From a virus, in IMG/VR virus record IMGVR_UViG_3300024503_000441, positions 83,330 through 147,329 of that record: a DNA stretch of 64,000 nucleotides; one strand, written 5' to 3'. The translations under genes were made by a program, and so were the position numbers. This document shows positions 7,461 to 16,678 of the stretch, in pieces (positions within the stretch are counted from its first letter, which is position 1; every line of letters begins with the position of its first letter). Under the pieces are notes generated by a model, which worked only from the letters and a program-made list of their open reading frames with translations, was not told where the DNA came from and did not search any database.

Positions 7461-8222
7461 ATGAAAAAGATTGTACTTATTACTGGTGGCTTCGATCCGC
7501 TCCACTCTGGCCACCTTTCATATATTAAAGAAGCCAAGAAGCTTGGAGATATTCTAGTCGTCGGTGTTAACAGCGATGACTGGTTAACACGCAAAAAGGG
7601 CCGAGCTTTTATGCCTTACATGGAACGAGCCAACGTCGTACGAAATATTGTTGGAGTAGATTTCGTCATTGATTTTGACGACAGTGATAACACAGCCAAA
7701 CATGCAATACATATGGTTAGACAAAGTTATCCTAGTGATCAAATCATTTTTGCCAATGGCGGAGATAGAACTGATAAGAATATTCCAGAAATGGATTTCG
7801 CTGATGATAATCTATCATTTGTGTTTGGCACTGGCGGTTTTAACAAATCAAACTCAAGTAGCTGGATCTTAGAAGAATGGAAAGCACCTAAGACCAAACG
7901 TCCGTGGGGGTACTATAGAGTTCTTCACGATGTGCCAGGAATGAAAGTCAAAGAGTTGACTGTTGAGCCGGGGCATAGCCTTAGTATGCAAAGACATAAG
8001 CATAGATCAGAATACTGGATCGTTAGCCAAGGTGCGTGTGTAGTAAACTCAAAAATGGCAGGCGGTTATGCTCTTCCTCCTACTTTGTTAAAAGAACATC
8101 TAGAATATAAAGTACCAGCAGGTGAATGGCATCAACTAACCAATCCTTACGAAGTTCCTTGTAAAATAGTAGAAATACAATACGGCGAAAAATGCCAAGA
8201 AGAGGACATTGAAAGACAATGA
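7461..8222 (+). CDS. Cytidylyltransferase-cupin fusion (sugar nucleotide enzyme)
   Basis: A 253-residue fusion. Residues 1-130 are a nucleotidyltransferase of the RfaE2/TagD type with the HSGH (HxGH) motif at about 16-19, which activates a sugar phosphate or alditol with a nucleotide. Residues 145-250 are a cupin like the C-terminal domain of type II mannose-6-phosphate isomerases (RPWGYYRVL, EPGHSLSMQRHKHRSEYW with metal His). The fusion suggests one protein makes and isomerises or activates a sugar phosphate. First gene of the plus-strand sugar operon; its ATG is 5 bases after a late promoter. Confidence 0.85.
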   Translation: MKKIVLITGGFDPLHSGHLSYIKEAKKLGDILVVGVNSDDWLTRKKGRAFMPYMERANVVRNIVGVDFVIDFDDSDNTAKHAIHMVRQSYPSDQIIFANGGDRTDKNIPEMDFADDNLSFVFGTGGFNKSNSSSWILEEWKAPKTKRPWGYYRVLHDVPGMKVKELTVEPGHSLSMQRHKHRSEYWIVSQGACVVNSKMAGGYALPPTLLKEHLEYKVPAGEWHQLTNPYEVPCKIVEIQYGEKCQEEDIERQ

Positions 8223-8911
8223 CTGATATCATCCCGGTCTTTATAGGTTATGATCCTAGAGAGGCTATTGCATATCATACCTGTGTAAACAGTATTATTA
8301 GAAACTCTAGTAAACCAGTTTCTATTATTCCTGTAGCGTTGAATCTATTCAAAGATTATACAGAAACACACACTGATGGTAGCAATACATTCATATACTC
8401 GAGATTTTTAGTACCTTATCTAATGCGTTGGCAAGGATGGGCTATTTTTATTGACGGTGATATGATCGTAAGGGCTGATATTAACGAGTTGTGGGAACTG
8501 CGACAAATGGATAAAGATGTCATGGTTGTAAAACATGACTATAAGACTAAATCTGATAAAAAATATCTAGGAAGCAAGAATGAAGACTATCCAAGAAAAA
8601 ACTGGTCTAGTGTCATCCTATGGAACTGTTCTACTTTCCCTAATAGAAAACTTACTCCAGAGTTTGTACAGAATTCGCCAGGATCTGTCCTTCATAGATT
8701 TTCGTGGATAAATGATGAGAGGATCGGAGAGCTACCTAAAGAGTGGAACTGGTTACCGGACGAGTATGGTCCTAACCCAAACGCTAAACTCTTACACTAT
8801 ACATTAGGTACTCCTAGTTTTTATCAATATGCCGATACTCCGATGGGCAGCGATTGGCACCGAGAACGTATACTCACAGAATATTGTCAGCAATATGATC
8901 TTCCTAAGTAA
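8219..8911 (+). CDS. Glycosyltransferase, GT-A type
   Basis: A 230-residue protein. VFIGYDPREAIAYHTCVNSI opens the fold and IDGDMIV carries the DxD motif. The C-terminal LLHYTLGTPSF region is GT8-like. ATGA overlap with the preceding fusion gene. Very likely adds a sugar to a phage or host surface glycan. Confidence 0.85.
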   Translation: MTDIIPVFIGYDPREAIAYHTCVNSIIRNSSKPVSIIPVALNLFKDYTETHTDGSNTFIYSRFLVPYLMRWQGWAIFIDGDMIVRADINELWELRQMDKDVMVVKHDYKTKSDKKYLGSKNEDYPRKNWSSVILWNCSTFPNRKLTPEFVQNSPGSVLHRFSWINDERIGELPKEWNWLPDEYGPNPNAKLLHYTLGTPSFYQYADTPMGSDWHRERILTEYCQQYDLPK

Positions 8912-9662
8912 AGACGGCCAAGACGAATATGTCAATATGCTTGCACATGGATCCGGTAGTACTCCTACTGATACCGCCTCTTTTGCTTACAGTGATAGCA
9001 CTGATCCTATTGTTATACGTGGAATTCTCAAGTATAAAATAATGCGTCGTTGTTGGGAAGATGGCAGAGATTTTTACTATGTTGACACAGGTTATTTCGG
9101 AAACCGTAGATGGAAAGAATGGCATAGGATAGTCAAGAACGATCTACAACACAATGATCTTATACCAAGACCCGACGATAGATTTAAAATATTCAATAAA
9201 GAAATTTCACCGTGGAAGAAGACAGGTCGAAAAATATTAGTGGCTTTGCCTGATGAAAAACCCTGTAGGTTTTACGACACAGATTTAGATACATGGACTA
9301 AAGAGACAATCGAACAAATAAAAAAATATACAGACAGACCGATAGAGATAAGAAAAAGAGCTCCAAGGAGAGAAGACAGAGTATTATCTAATACATTGCA
9401 ACAGGCATTAGATGATGATGTGTTTGCACTAGTAACATTTAACAGTAATGCTGCTACTGAAGCTGTCTTTTATGGAATACCTAGTTTCGTACTTGCGCCT
9501 ACGCATGCCGCTAGTCCTGTCTGTTTAAAAGATCTTTCGATGATAGAAACTCCGTTGTATGCAGAAAATAGATATGAATGGGCTTGTCATTTAGCTTATG
9601 GTCAGTTTCATATCAGAGAAATGAAAGACGGAACAGCCATGAGGATGGTGACTAATGAGTAA
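8895..9662 (+). CDS. Capsule-type glycan protein, paralog 1
   Basis: A 255-residue protein. The start MIFLSKDGQDEY at 8895 is chosen over an earlier in-frame ATG inside the previous gene. A GT-B-like C-terminal signature VTFNSNAATEAVFYGIPSF (acceptor loop with Asn/Ser and Gly-x-Pro) is shared with two further genes of the cassette at 9655 and 12135. Similar motifs occur in capsule and surface polysaccharide enzymes. Catalytic activity is inferred from fold and context, not proven. Confidence 0.75.
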   Translation: MIFLSKDGQDEYVNMLAHGSGSTPTDTASFAYSDSTDPIVIRGILKYKIMRRCWEDGRDFYYVDTGYFGNRRWKEWHRIVKNDLQHNDLIPRPDDRFKIFNKEISPWKKTGRKILVALPDEKPCRFYDTDLDTWTKETIEQIKKYTDRPIEIRKRAPRREDRVLSNTLQQALDDDVFALVTFNSNAATEAVFYGIPSFVLAPTHAASPVCLKDLSMIETPLYAENRYEWACHLAYGQFHIREMKDGTAMRMVTNE

Positions 9663-10575
9663 AACTGTAGCTGTATATTACGCAGGTATTCCTAGAAATA
9701 ATACCAAATCAGAAAAAACAGAAGTATTACGTTTATTTGCTGAAGGTGTAAGAAAAAGTAAAGATGCTGTTATAGAAGTATGGGAACCTAAACACCTAGT
9801 CACTGACCTTGGAGTCATACAAGGATGGGTGCATGAAGGAAGTCAAGGTACACCGCATCTAGCATTTAGAAAACATGTTATAGAAAAACAACAACAGCAT
9901 GGTAAACATACTTTAGCTGTAGATAGTAATCTTTTTCTTTATAGAGATATTGAAAATGCTAATCAATATTTGAGATTCAGTCTCGATGGTGTTTTTCCAA
10001 CTACTGGATGTTATTTTAATAAACATGTTACAGATATACAATGGAATAAGATCAAGAGAGATTTGAAGATCGATCTAAGACCGTGGAGACAACAAGGTCA
10101 ACATATATTAATATGTCTACAGAGAGACGGTGGGTGGTCAATGCGTGGGCTAAATGTCATGCAATGGTTACATCAAACTATTGATGAAATACAAAAACGC
10201 AGCAAACGTCTTATTATCGTGAGAGCGCATCCTGGAGATAGAAGAAGTAAAGATTATTTGAAGCTAAATCGCCCAGGAGTCATGATTAGCAGAAATAGTT
10301 TATTTCTAGATGACCTTCATAATGCTTGGGCGGTGATCACATACAATAGCAGTCCTGGTGTTGCTGCCGTTATCGAAGGAGTTCCTGTATTTGTCACGGA
10401 TCCCACTCCAGAAAATAGTCAAGCATTTGAAGTTGCCAACACAACATTAGAAAATATCGAAGATCCTTGGATGCCAGATAGAGAACATTGGATAAGAAAA
10501 ACCAGTATGAGCCATTTCAGCTTCCGAGATCTCGAATCTGGTGAAGCTTGGCAAGTAATAAGAGAGTACCTATGA
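9655..10575 (+). CDS. Capsule-type glycan protein, paralog 2
   Basis: A 306-residue paralog of the 8895 protein. It shares the pattern ICLQRDGGWSM, DEIQKRSKRLIIVRAHPGD and VITYNSSPGVAAVIEGVPVF. The HPGD/HP-R turn and the NSSxG...G-VPVF loop resemble nucleotide-sugar binding regions of GT-B enzymes. Overlaps the preceding gene by 8 bases and the next by 4. Confidence 0.75.
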   Translation: MSKTVAVYYAGIPRNNTKSEKTEVLRLFAEGVRKSKDAVIEVWEPKHLVTDLGVIQGWVHEGSQGTPHLAFRKHVIEKQQQHGKHTLAVDSNLFLYRDIENANQYLRFSLDGVFPTTGCYFNKHVTDIQWNKIKRDLKIDLRPWRQQGQHILICLQRDGGWSMRGLNVMQWLHQTIDEIQKRSKRLIIVRAHPGDRRSKDYLKLNRPGVMISRNSLFLDDLHNAWAVITYNSSPGVAAVIEGVPVFVTDPTPENSQAFEVANTTLENIEDPWMPDREHWIRKTSMSHFSFRDLESGEAWQVIREYL

Positions 10576-11384
10576 CAAAATATGCGGTAGTTACAACATT
10601 TAATGATGCTGGCCGAGCAAAGTATGGCCAACGTATGATAGACAGCTTTGACAAAACTTGGCCAAAAGAAGTTAAGCTTCATTTATATCCAGAACTTTGT
10701 AACTGTATTGTTCATGACCATCAACAAACAACATTGAAACGTCTAGAAGAAATACCAGAGCTAATGGCATTCAAGGAAAAATGGAAAAATGTTCCAAAAG
10801 CCAACGGAGATGTCAGCAATGACCCAGTTCGTAGCAAGAGAAAAGATGCCGGCAAGGGGTTTAAATGGGATGCTGTGCGATTTGCACACAAAGTTTATGC
10901 GATTTTTCATTGTGCCAGGGAAACTGATGCAGATATCTTAATTTGGATGGATGCTGACACATATTGTCACAGTAAAATCACCATGGAAACAATACAGCGT
11001 CTTATACCTGCCGATAAAGACCTTTGTTTTCTTGGAAGACAGAGAAAATTCAGCGAATGTGGACTGTACTCTTTGAATCTAAGGTCCCCGGCGATCAAAG
11101 TTTTTCTAGAAAAGTTTCAATGGATGTACGATTGCGCAGAATTAGGTATTTTTACCTTAGAAGAATGGCATGATAGTTTTGTTTTTGATGCTGTTCGAAG
11201 AAACGTAGTATTAAATGAGTTAGATTGGTCTAGCAATATCGTAACTGGAGAGGGACATCCACTTATTAACACAGAATGGGGAGCATATCTTGATCATTTG
11301 AAAGGTGCAAGGAAAGATCTTGGAAGATCTCATTCAAAAGATCTATTAGTAAACAGAACAGAACCATATTGGATGAATATATGA
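10572..11384 (+). CDS. Glycosyltransferase, GT-A type
   Basis: A 270-residue protein from the ATG at 10572 (MTKYAVVTTFNDAG), which overlaps the previous stop (ATGA). The DxD motif is in ILIWMDADTYC. A Cys-containing insertion and WHDSFVF near the C-terminal third match the acceptor region of small glycosyltransferases. Part of the continuous operon 7461-12971. Confidence 0.85.
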   Translation: MTKYAVVTTFNDAGRAKYGQRMIDSFDKTWPKEVKLHLYPELCNCIVHDHQQTTLKRLEEIPELMAFKEKWKNVPKANGDVSNDPVRSKRKDAGKGFKWDAVRFAHKVYAIFHCARETDADILIWMDADTYCHSKITMETIQRLIPADKDLCFLGRQRKFSECGLYSLNLRSPAIKVFLEKFQWMYDCAELGIFTLEEWHDSFVFDAVRRNVVLNELDWSSNIVTGEGHPLINTEWGAYLDHLKGARKDLGRSHSKDLLVNRTEPYWMNI

Positions 11385-12145
11385 CACATTATGCCGTTAT
11401 CACTTCACTAAATCAAGAATATTTTGACCATTGTGGTCGAGCTTGCCTAGAAACATTTTCTAGATTCTGGCCCGACGACATCACACTACATGTTTTCAAT
11501 GAAGACATGGTTAAGCCTCAAAAATATAAGAAAGTAAACTATATAAACTGGAAAGTTTTAGGTGCAGAATACACAGATTTTGTCTCAAGGACAGAAAACT
11601 CCAAGGTCATACAGTTTAGCAAAAAGGCTTTTCCGATCATATGGGCATTTGACAACATCCCTTGCGATCGATTGATATGGTTAGACGCTGATGTAGCAAC
11701 AAAAAGAGACATGAGTGTACAACTACTAGATTTACTCAGTAATCCAGAAACACTTAGTACACATTACGGAGTAAAACACCCATGGCCCAGCGAAGAAAAT
11801 CCTGACAGGGTTAGCTTCAGCTGTGAAACAGGATTTTTTATCTTAAACAAAACACATAGAATGTTTCCAGAGTTTGCTAAAATCTATAAAAAATACTATA
11901 CCAAGGATTTGGGATATAATCTTAGGAGATTTTATGATGGCGAGGTCTATGGAGCCGTTGTGGCCGAACTAGAAGAGAAGGGAGCAGCGATGTTTGAGTT
12001 GAACCCTGGTCAAAAACATAAGACCCCTATACCAAGAAGTGTCATGGCTCCTTACATACAACACTACAAAGCAGGAGCCAAGGACGGTATTAATAACGAA
12101 ACCATACTCAATAGCATAGAAGAGGAAGAATCTTATGAAGATTAA
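11381..12145 (+). CDS. Glycosyltransferase, GT-A type
   Basis: A 254-residue protein starting MTHYAVITSLNQEYF at 11381 (ATGA overlap). DRLIWLDADVATK holds the DxD motif; CETGFFILNK and FYDGEVYGAV follow. Closest in style to the minus-strand enzyme at 6110-6784 (both have IWLDADV). Its end overlaps the next gene by 11 bases. Confidence 0.85.
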   Translation: MTHYAVITSLNQEYFDHCGRACLETFSRFWPDDITLHVFNEDMVKPQKYKKVNYINWKVLGAEYTDFVSRTENSKVIQFSKKAFPIIWAFDNIPCDRLIWLDADVATKRDMSVQLLDLLSNPETLSTHYGVKHPWPSEENPDRVSFSCETGFFILNKTHRMFPEFAKIYKKYYTKDLGYNLRRFYDGEVYGAVVAELEEKGAAMFELNPGQKHKTPIPRSVMAPYIQHYKAGAKDGINNETILNSIEEEESYED

Positions 12146-12971
12146 GTTGTACCGCGAACACGGTGCTCTTAACAGCAAGGATATTTTTGATGCTTTTGAA
12201 GAAGGTGTTAAAAAAATCGGTCATGAAGTGGTTGATCATAACGAGGATGTTTCTGTTATATGGTCTGTGCTTTGGAATGGACGTATGCAGGCCAATAAAA
12301 CAGTCTATGAGGAGTGTCGTAGGATACAAAGACCGGTAATCATTATCGAAGTAGGTTCGTTGATACGCAACAAAACATGGAAGATCGGTCTGAATCACAT
12401 CAACGCCTATGGCATCTTCGGTCATACTGAAGACCTAGATCAGGATAGACCAAAAAAACTGGGTATCGACCTTAAACCCCTTCAAAATTTCAGAAGAAAC
12501 GAGATTTTAATAGCCTGTCAACATGACCGCAGCCTCCAATGGGAAACCAATCCTCCGATGAACGTGTGGGTCAATGAAACTGTAAATGAAATAAAAAGAT
12601 ACACTGATCGTCATGTAGTAGTAAGACCACATCCCAGGTCACAGTCTATAACACCAAACCAGAATTTTACCCTGATTCCACCAAAAAAACTGGTCGGCAC
12701 ATATGATGATTTTGATTTTGATTTCAACTATCATTGCATCGTCAACTTCTGTAGCGGACCCTCCATACAGGCAGTCATCAATGGTGTCCCGGTAATCTGT
12801 GACCGATCAAGTCTGGCTGCAGACATGAGTGGAAATTTCGAAAAAATTGAGGAAATTTCACTGCCTGACCGGTCAACATGGTTTACGAAGATTTGCCATA
12901 CAGAGTATCTAGTCGAAGAACTCAGAGAAGGTCTTCCATTAAAAAGGTTAGAAAAATATATTAGGTCTTGA
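12135..12971 (+). CDS. Capsule-type glycan protein, paralog 3
   Basis: A 278-residue third member of the 8895/9655 family: ILIACQHDRSLQW, TVNEIKRYTDRHVVVRPHPRS and IVNFCSGPSIQAVINGVPVIC. The RPHPRS motif is the clearest nucleotide-sugar binding signature of the three. Last gene of the sugar operon; its stop overlaps the -35 box of the next promoter. Confidence 0.75.
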   Translation: MKIKLYREHGALNSKDIFDAFEEGVKKIGHEVVDHNEDVSVIWSVLWNGRMQANKTVYEECRRIQRPVIIIEVGSLIRNKTWKIGLNHINAYGIFGHTEDLDQDRPKKLGIDLKPLQNFRRNEILIACQHDRSLQWETNPPMNVWVNETVNEIKRYTDRHVVVRPHPRSQSITPNQNFTLIPPKKLVGTYDDFDFDFNYHCIVNFCSGPSIQAVINGVPVICDRSSLAADMSGNFEKIEEISLPDRSTWFTKICHTEYLVEELREGLPLKRLEKYIRS

Positions 12972-12996
12972 CTTTCAGATTTTATTACGCTATACT
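12968..12996 (+). promoter_or_regulatory. sigma70 promoter with ATG at the predicted start site
   Basis: TTGACT, 17 bp, TATACT, then exactly 6 bases to the ATG at 13003. No room for a leader or Shine-Dalgarno site. Confidence 0.8.
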
Positions 12997-13002
12997 TAAA
13001 AA

Positions 13003-14205
13003 ATGCTAAAATCTGATTTCATCGAAGACGTTTTCTTAGAATTTTTCGATACCTTTTCTAGGAAGAGTGTTGCCATCGCGTCTCAGGACCAGTCGGCCTG
13101 CCACAGTTTTTATAATGCTATCTATGGCGGTAAAGGACTGACTCAGGCCCAAGCCAACTACATCATAAAAATCCTAGAAAAACACAAAAATTTGTCGGCC
13201 AACGTGGGTTTTGATTATCGACCGATATTGACACAACCCCACAAATGGAAAAATGCATTCCGAGTCATCGACTACTCTAAAAGAGTCTATGTTGAAAAAA
13301 ATGATCAAGGTCGCATCGATGTATGCCTGAAGTTTCCGTACCAACTCAAGAAGGAATTTGAGGAAGAATTTGAAGGAAAAAATGCCGAAACTACTAGTAG
13401 CCAATGGGACCATGATGCCAAGGTAAGACGTGTTCCTTTATACGACACAAACCTTATACACATTTTTGATTTTGTTTCAAAGCATGGTTTTGAAATAGAT
13501 GAAACTTTCATGATAGCCATGGGAGAAGTCGAAGAAATATGGCAAAATCAAGACGATGTTGTTCCTTACTGTTATTGGGATGGTGGACATATTAGATTGA
13601 AAAATGTCTCTGATGACGCATCCAATCATTTTGTCAATCTTCGAACAGATAGATTACCTTCTGATTTAATGCTGGCGAAATCTATGGGTATTCCTTATAA
13701 ACCTGGCAATCGTATTGCTTCAGATAATCTTTTATACAAGATCGCCAGCTCAGAAGAAAATCATTTTTGGATTAAAAATGTGCAGGAGTTTATAGATCTC
13801 TGCTATCATATCGACGATCGTGTCGCTATTCTTTTGGATCCTAATAGTAATGAAATAGAATGGGTCAAAGATTTTGTTAAAACGGTCAATGACATGGGGC
13901 ATGACATCACCAAGGTACGTGTTTGTTTTAGGCAAGATAAAACTATCGATGACGGATTCAATCAATGGATCAAAGATGCCAATGTAGGCGGACCCGTTGA
14001 AGGTGGAAACATTTTAATCTTCAAAGGAAAGCCGGCAAAGTGGTTGTTTAAAGAAACAAAACATGTTACACTATTAGCTAGTAATGGTTTGTATCCTTCA
14101 CCTGGACCCATCACACGAGACTGGATTGATTCTCATCCTTGTGTGATTTATGTGGGCGATATAAAACCTACTAGATCGAGGAATAAGAAAATTGTCGAAC
14201 TGTAA
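13003..14205 (+). CDS. Hypothetical protein upstream of uvsW
   Basis: A 400-residue protein, no domain recognised. Mixed alpha/beta composition, rich in aromatic and charged residues, with a Gly-rich loop (DANVGGPVEGGNILIF) and a C-terminal KPTRSRNKK basic patch that could contact nucleic acid. Read from its own leaderless sigma70-type promoter and overlapping uvsW by 14 bases, so likely a replication or recombination accessory. Function unknown. Confidence 0.8.
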   Translation: MLKSDFIEDVFLEFFDTFSRKSVAIASQDQSACHSFYNAIYGGKGLTQAQANYIIKILEKHKNLSANVGFDYRPILTQPHKWKNAFRVIDYSKRVYVEKNDQGRIDVCLKFPYQLKKEFEEEFEGKNAETTSSQWDHDAKVRRVPLYDTNLIHIFDFVSKHGFEIDETFMIAMGEVEEIWQNQDDVVPYCYWDGGHIRLKNVSDDASNHFVNLRTDRLPSDLMLAKSMGIPYKPGNRIASDNLLYKIASSEENHFWIKNVQEFIDLCYHIDDRVAILLDPNSNEIEWVKDFVKTVNDMGHDITKVRVCFRQDKTIDDGFNQWIKDANVGGPVEGGNILIFKGKPAKWLFKETKHVTLLASNGLYPSPGPITRDWIDSHPCVIYVGDIKPTRSRNKKIVEL

Positions 14206-15646
14206 ACTAATAATAAAAGACGAAGTTAATATTAAGTTTGAAGGTCTGGCTGTTGAGACACGGCGAAAGATTGTAAACAAGTTAAAGTTCGACCTACCAT
14301 ACGCTCGACACATGCCCGCCTATAAGTTAGGTCGCTGGGATGGAACAAAAACATTTTTTGGTATCGGTGGAAACGGATATCTAGCGCATCTTGATGTAAT
14401 ACTTCCTATAATCGAGGATTCGGGTTACGATATAGAAGTAGAAGACCAACGTGTATCACACGATTTTAAGTTTGATCTTATCGGTGATGATTATTGGTCA
14501 AAGCAAGGCAAAACATGGCCAGAAGGTCATCAGTTTGCCGGAGAACCTATTGTACTTCGTGATTATCAATATGACGTAGTCAATAAGTTTTTAGAGAACC
14601 CGCAATCACTACAGGAGGTAGCTACAGGTGCAGGCAAAACGATTACTACTGCGACGTTATCGCATCTTTGTGAGGTATATGGTCGTACGATGGTTATTGT
14701 TCCGAACAAATCGCTTGTTGAACAAACTGAAGCGGACTACAAAAATCTCGGCTTAGATGTCGGTGTTTATTTCGGCGATAGGAAAGAACTCAATAGGACA
14801 CACACAGTATGCACATGGCAAAGTCTCAATGTGCTAGATAAGAAAAGCTATGACGAAGAAAGCCTAACACTAGCAGAGTTCTGCGAAGGAGTCGTGGCTG
14901 TCATAGTCGACGAGGTACATCAGGCTAAGGCAGATGTGCTGACAAAACTGTTAACTCAGAACTTCCGTAACTGCGGAATACGTTGGGGGTTAACAGGAAC
15001 CATTCCTAAAGAAAAGTGGGAGTTTCAAAGTGTTTTGGCCAGTATAGGTCCAGTAATCAATCAAGTCACAGCACACGATCTCCAGCAAAAAGATGTTCTA
15101 GCAAAACTAGATATACAAATATTACAGACATCTGATGTGCAGGTATTTAGGAACTATCAAGAAGAATATACTTGGTTAGTAACTGACAGCAAAAGATTAG
15201 ACTGGATCGCCGACAAAATAAAAAGTTTTAGGTCTACTGGAAATACTCTTGTATTAGTGAATCGCATTGATACAGGAGAAAAACTCATTGATAGGATTCC
15301 TGATGCTGTCTTTATCAGCGGTGCTGTTAAACTAGACGAACGCAAGGAAGAATATGATGAAGTTAAAACAAGTGATGACAAGGTTATTGTGGCGACTTAC
15401 GGTGTGGCCGCTGTTGGCATTAATATTCCAAGGATTTTTAATCTGGTTCTTATTGAGCCCGGAAAGAGCTTTGTCCGCGTTATACAAAGCATTGGGCGAG
15501 GCATTAGAAAAGCAGAAGACAAAGACTTCGTACAGATCTGGGACATCACCAGCACCTGTAAGTATGCCAAGCGACATCTCACCGAACGCAAAAAATATTA
15601 TAAGGAAGCAAAGTATCCGTTCACGGTTACAAAGGTAAACACATGA
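14192..15646 (+). CDS. uvsW: UvsW-type DNA/RNA helicase
   Basis: A 484-residue SF2 helicase. Walker A VATGAGKT at residues 143-150, DEVH box near 239, LTGT (motif III) and the C-terminal QSIGRGIRK (motif VI) are all visible. In T4, UvsW unwinds R-loops and branched DNA and switches replication from origins to recombination. The likely start is TTG at 14192 (MSNCKLIIKD); the next in-frame ATG would remove the N-terminal UvsW domain. Confidence 0.93.
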   Translation: MSNCKLIIKDEVNIKFEGLAVETRRKIVNKLKFDLPYARHMPAYKLGRWDGTKTFFGIGGNGYLAHLDVILPIIEDSGYDIEVEDQRVSHDFKFDLIGDDYWSKQGKTWPEGHQFAGEPIVLRDYQYDVVNKFLENPQSLQEVATGAGKTITTATLSHLCEVYGRTMVIVPNKSLVEQTEADYKNLGLDVGVYFGDRKELNRTHTVCTWQSLNVLDKKSYDEESLTLAEFCEGVVAVIVDEVHQAKADVLTKLLTQNFRNCGIRWGLTGTIPKEKWEFQSVLASIGPVINQVTAHDLQQKDVLAKLDIQILQTSDVQVFRNYQEEYTWLVTDSKRLDWIADKIKSFRSTGNTLVLVNRIDTGEKLIDRIPDAVFISGAVKLDERKEEYDEVKTSDDKVIVATYGVAAVGINIPRIFNLVLIEPGKSFVRVIQSIGRGIRKAEDKDFVQIWDITSTCKYAKRHLTERKKYYKEAKYPFTVTKVNT

Positions 15647-16149
15647 GAATATTAACATTAAACAACACATCATTCGATTTGAATGAACTACCAGACGAAG
15701 TAGATGAAGATACTAGATTCAGTGTGCTAGATAACAGTAATCCCAACGAACCGGATTTCTTTTTTATGCCGCTGATTTTTCTTGAATCTTTTAATAGTCC
15801 TGCTATATTACTAAACATAGGCGGATATGAAGTACAGATGCCTTTAGATTGGTGCATGGTAGTTGGTGACAAGGAATGCGGCTTAGATCCAGAAGTCCTT
15901 CCACTAACTAGCATCAACGAAAGAGGGTTTGATGCATTGATCTTCAATCCTATAAAAGGTTTTAAGGCAGAGTTTTATCCGATTGAGATAGTAAATATTT
16001 TTCAAGATGTTAAATGGTATTTTCCAAAGATGAAAAACGGACAACTGCTAACAGTACCATTGCATGATGGAGAAAATCCTCCATGTGCATATTTTGTCAA
16101 AGAAGTTAGCAGACAGAGTGAAGTATTGCAGTTGGAAAAAATACTATGA
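15643..16149 (+). CDS. Hypothetical protein downstream of uvsW
   Basis: A 168-residue acidic protein with ATGA overlap to uvsW. Beta-rich pattern with a central MPLDWCMVVGDKECGLDPE segment. No recognised domain. First of a run of overlapping small genes (15643-18786) that behave as one operon. Confidence 0.75.
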   Translation: MRILTLNNTSFDLNELPDEVDEDTRFSVLDNSNPNEPDFFFMPLIFLESFNSPAILLNIGGYEVQMPLDWCMVVGDKECGLDPEVLPLTSINERGFDALIFNPIKGFKAEFYPIEIVNIFQDVKWYFPKMKNGQLLTVPLHDGENPPCAYFVKEVSRQSEVLQLEKIL

Positions 16150-16406
16150 TACCAGGCACAGATACAAGTAGGAGATATTGGGGTGAAAACTACGATGGGT
16201 TCGAACGTACTGCTGCATGGAAAAAAGAGTTTTGTTGGCTTCCAAAGAAATGTCATATCACGAAAAAAATTCTATGGTTCGTGCCTGCATACCATGGCGT
16301 GGCCCTATACCCAGGACCGACTGAAGCGGTAGTAGAGTTTCGTTGCTATTCCAAGGAAACTTTTATGACCAAAGCTCTTAAAGGAGAACTGAGATGGGAT
16401 CGTTAA
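16146..16406 (+). CDS. Small conserved-type hypothetical protein
   Basis: An 86-residue aromatic-rich protein (YWGENYDGFERTAAWKKEF, ILWFVPAYHGVALYPGP). Overlaps both neighbours by a few bases. No domain recognised; soluble and probably single-domain. Confidence 0.75.
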   Translation: MIPGTDTSRRYWGENYDGFERTAAWKKEFCWLPKKCHITKKILWFVPAYHGVALYPGPTEAVVEFRCYSKETFMTKALKGELRWDR

Positions 16407-16678
16407 AACCGGGCGCAACTTATATCTACGAAAGACAAGGTGGTACGGTCTATGCCAGAGAGATGGGGTCTGATCCTAGCAGTCGCATCGTGATAGGTTA
16501 TGACTGGCAACTTGAAGATAATCCTGCAAGAGTTCGAGGTACCGCGAGAGAAACTGTATTAGAAAATCAACTGTGGCACGAGATACGATTGGCGGCAAAA
16601 ACCAACAAAAACTTGCAAGACGCATTAGATCGTGCTAAAATAATATATGAGCTGAGTAAGAAAGATGGGCAAGAATAA
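16394..16678 (+). CDS. Small conserved-type hypothetical protein
   Basis: A 94-residue protein: short beta-rich N-terminus (PGATYIYERQGGTVYAREM) and a helical C-terminus ending in KKDGQE. Overlaps the genes on both sides by 13-14 bases. Function unknown. Confidence 0.75.
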   Translation: MGSLKPGATYIYERQGGTVYAREMGSDPSSRIVIGYDWQLEDNPARVRGTARETVLENQLWHEIRLAAKTNKNLQDALDRAKIIYELSKKDGQE

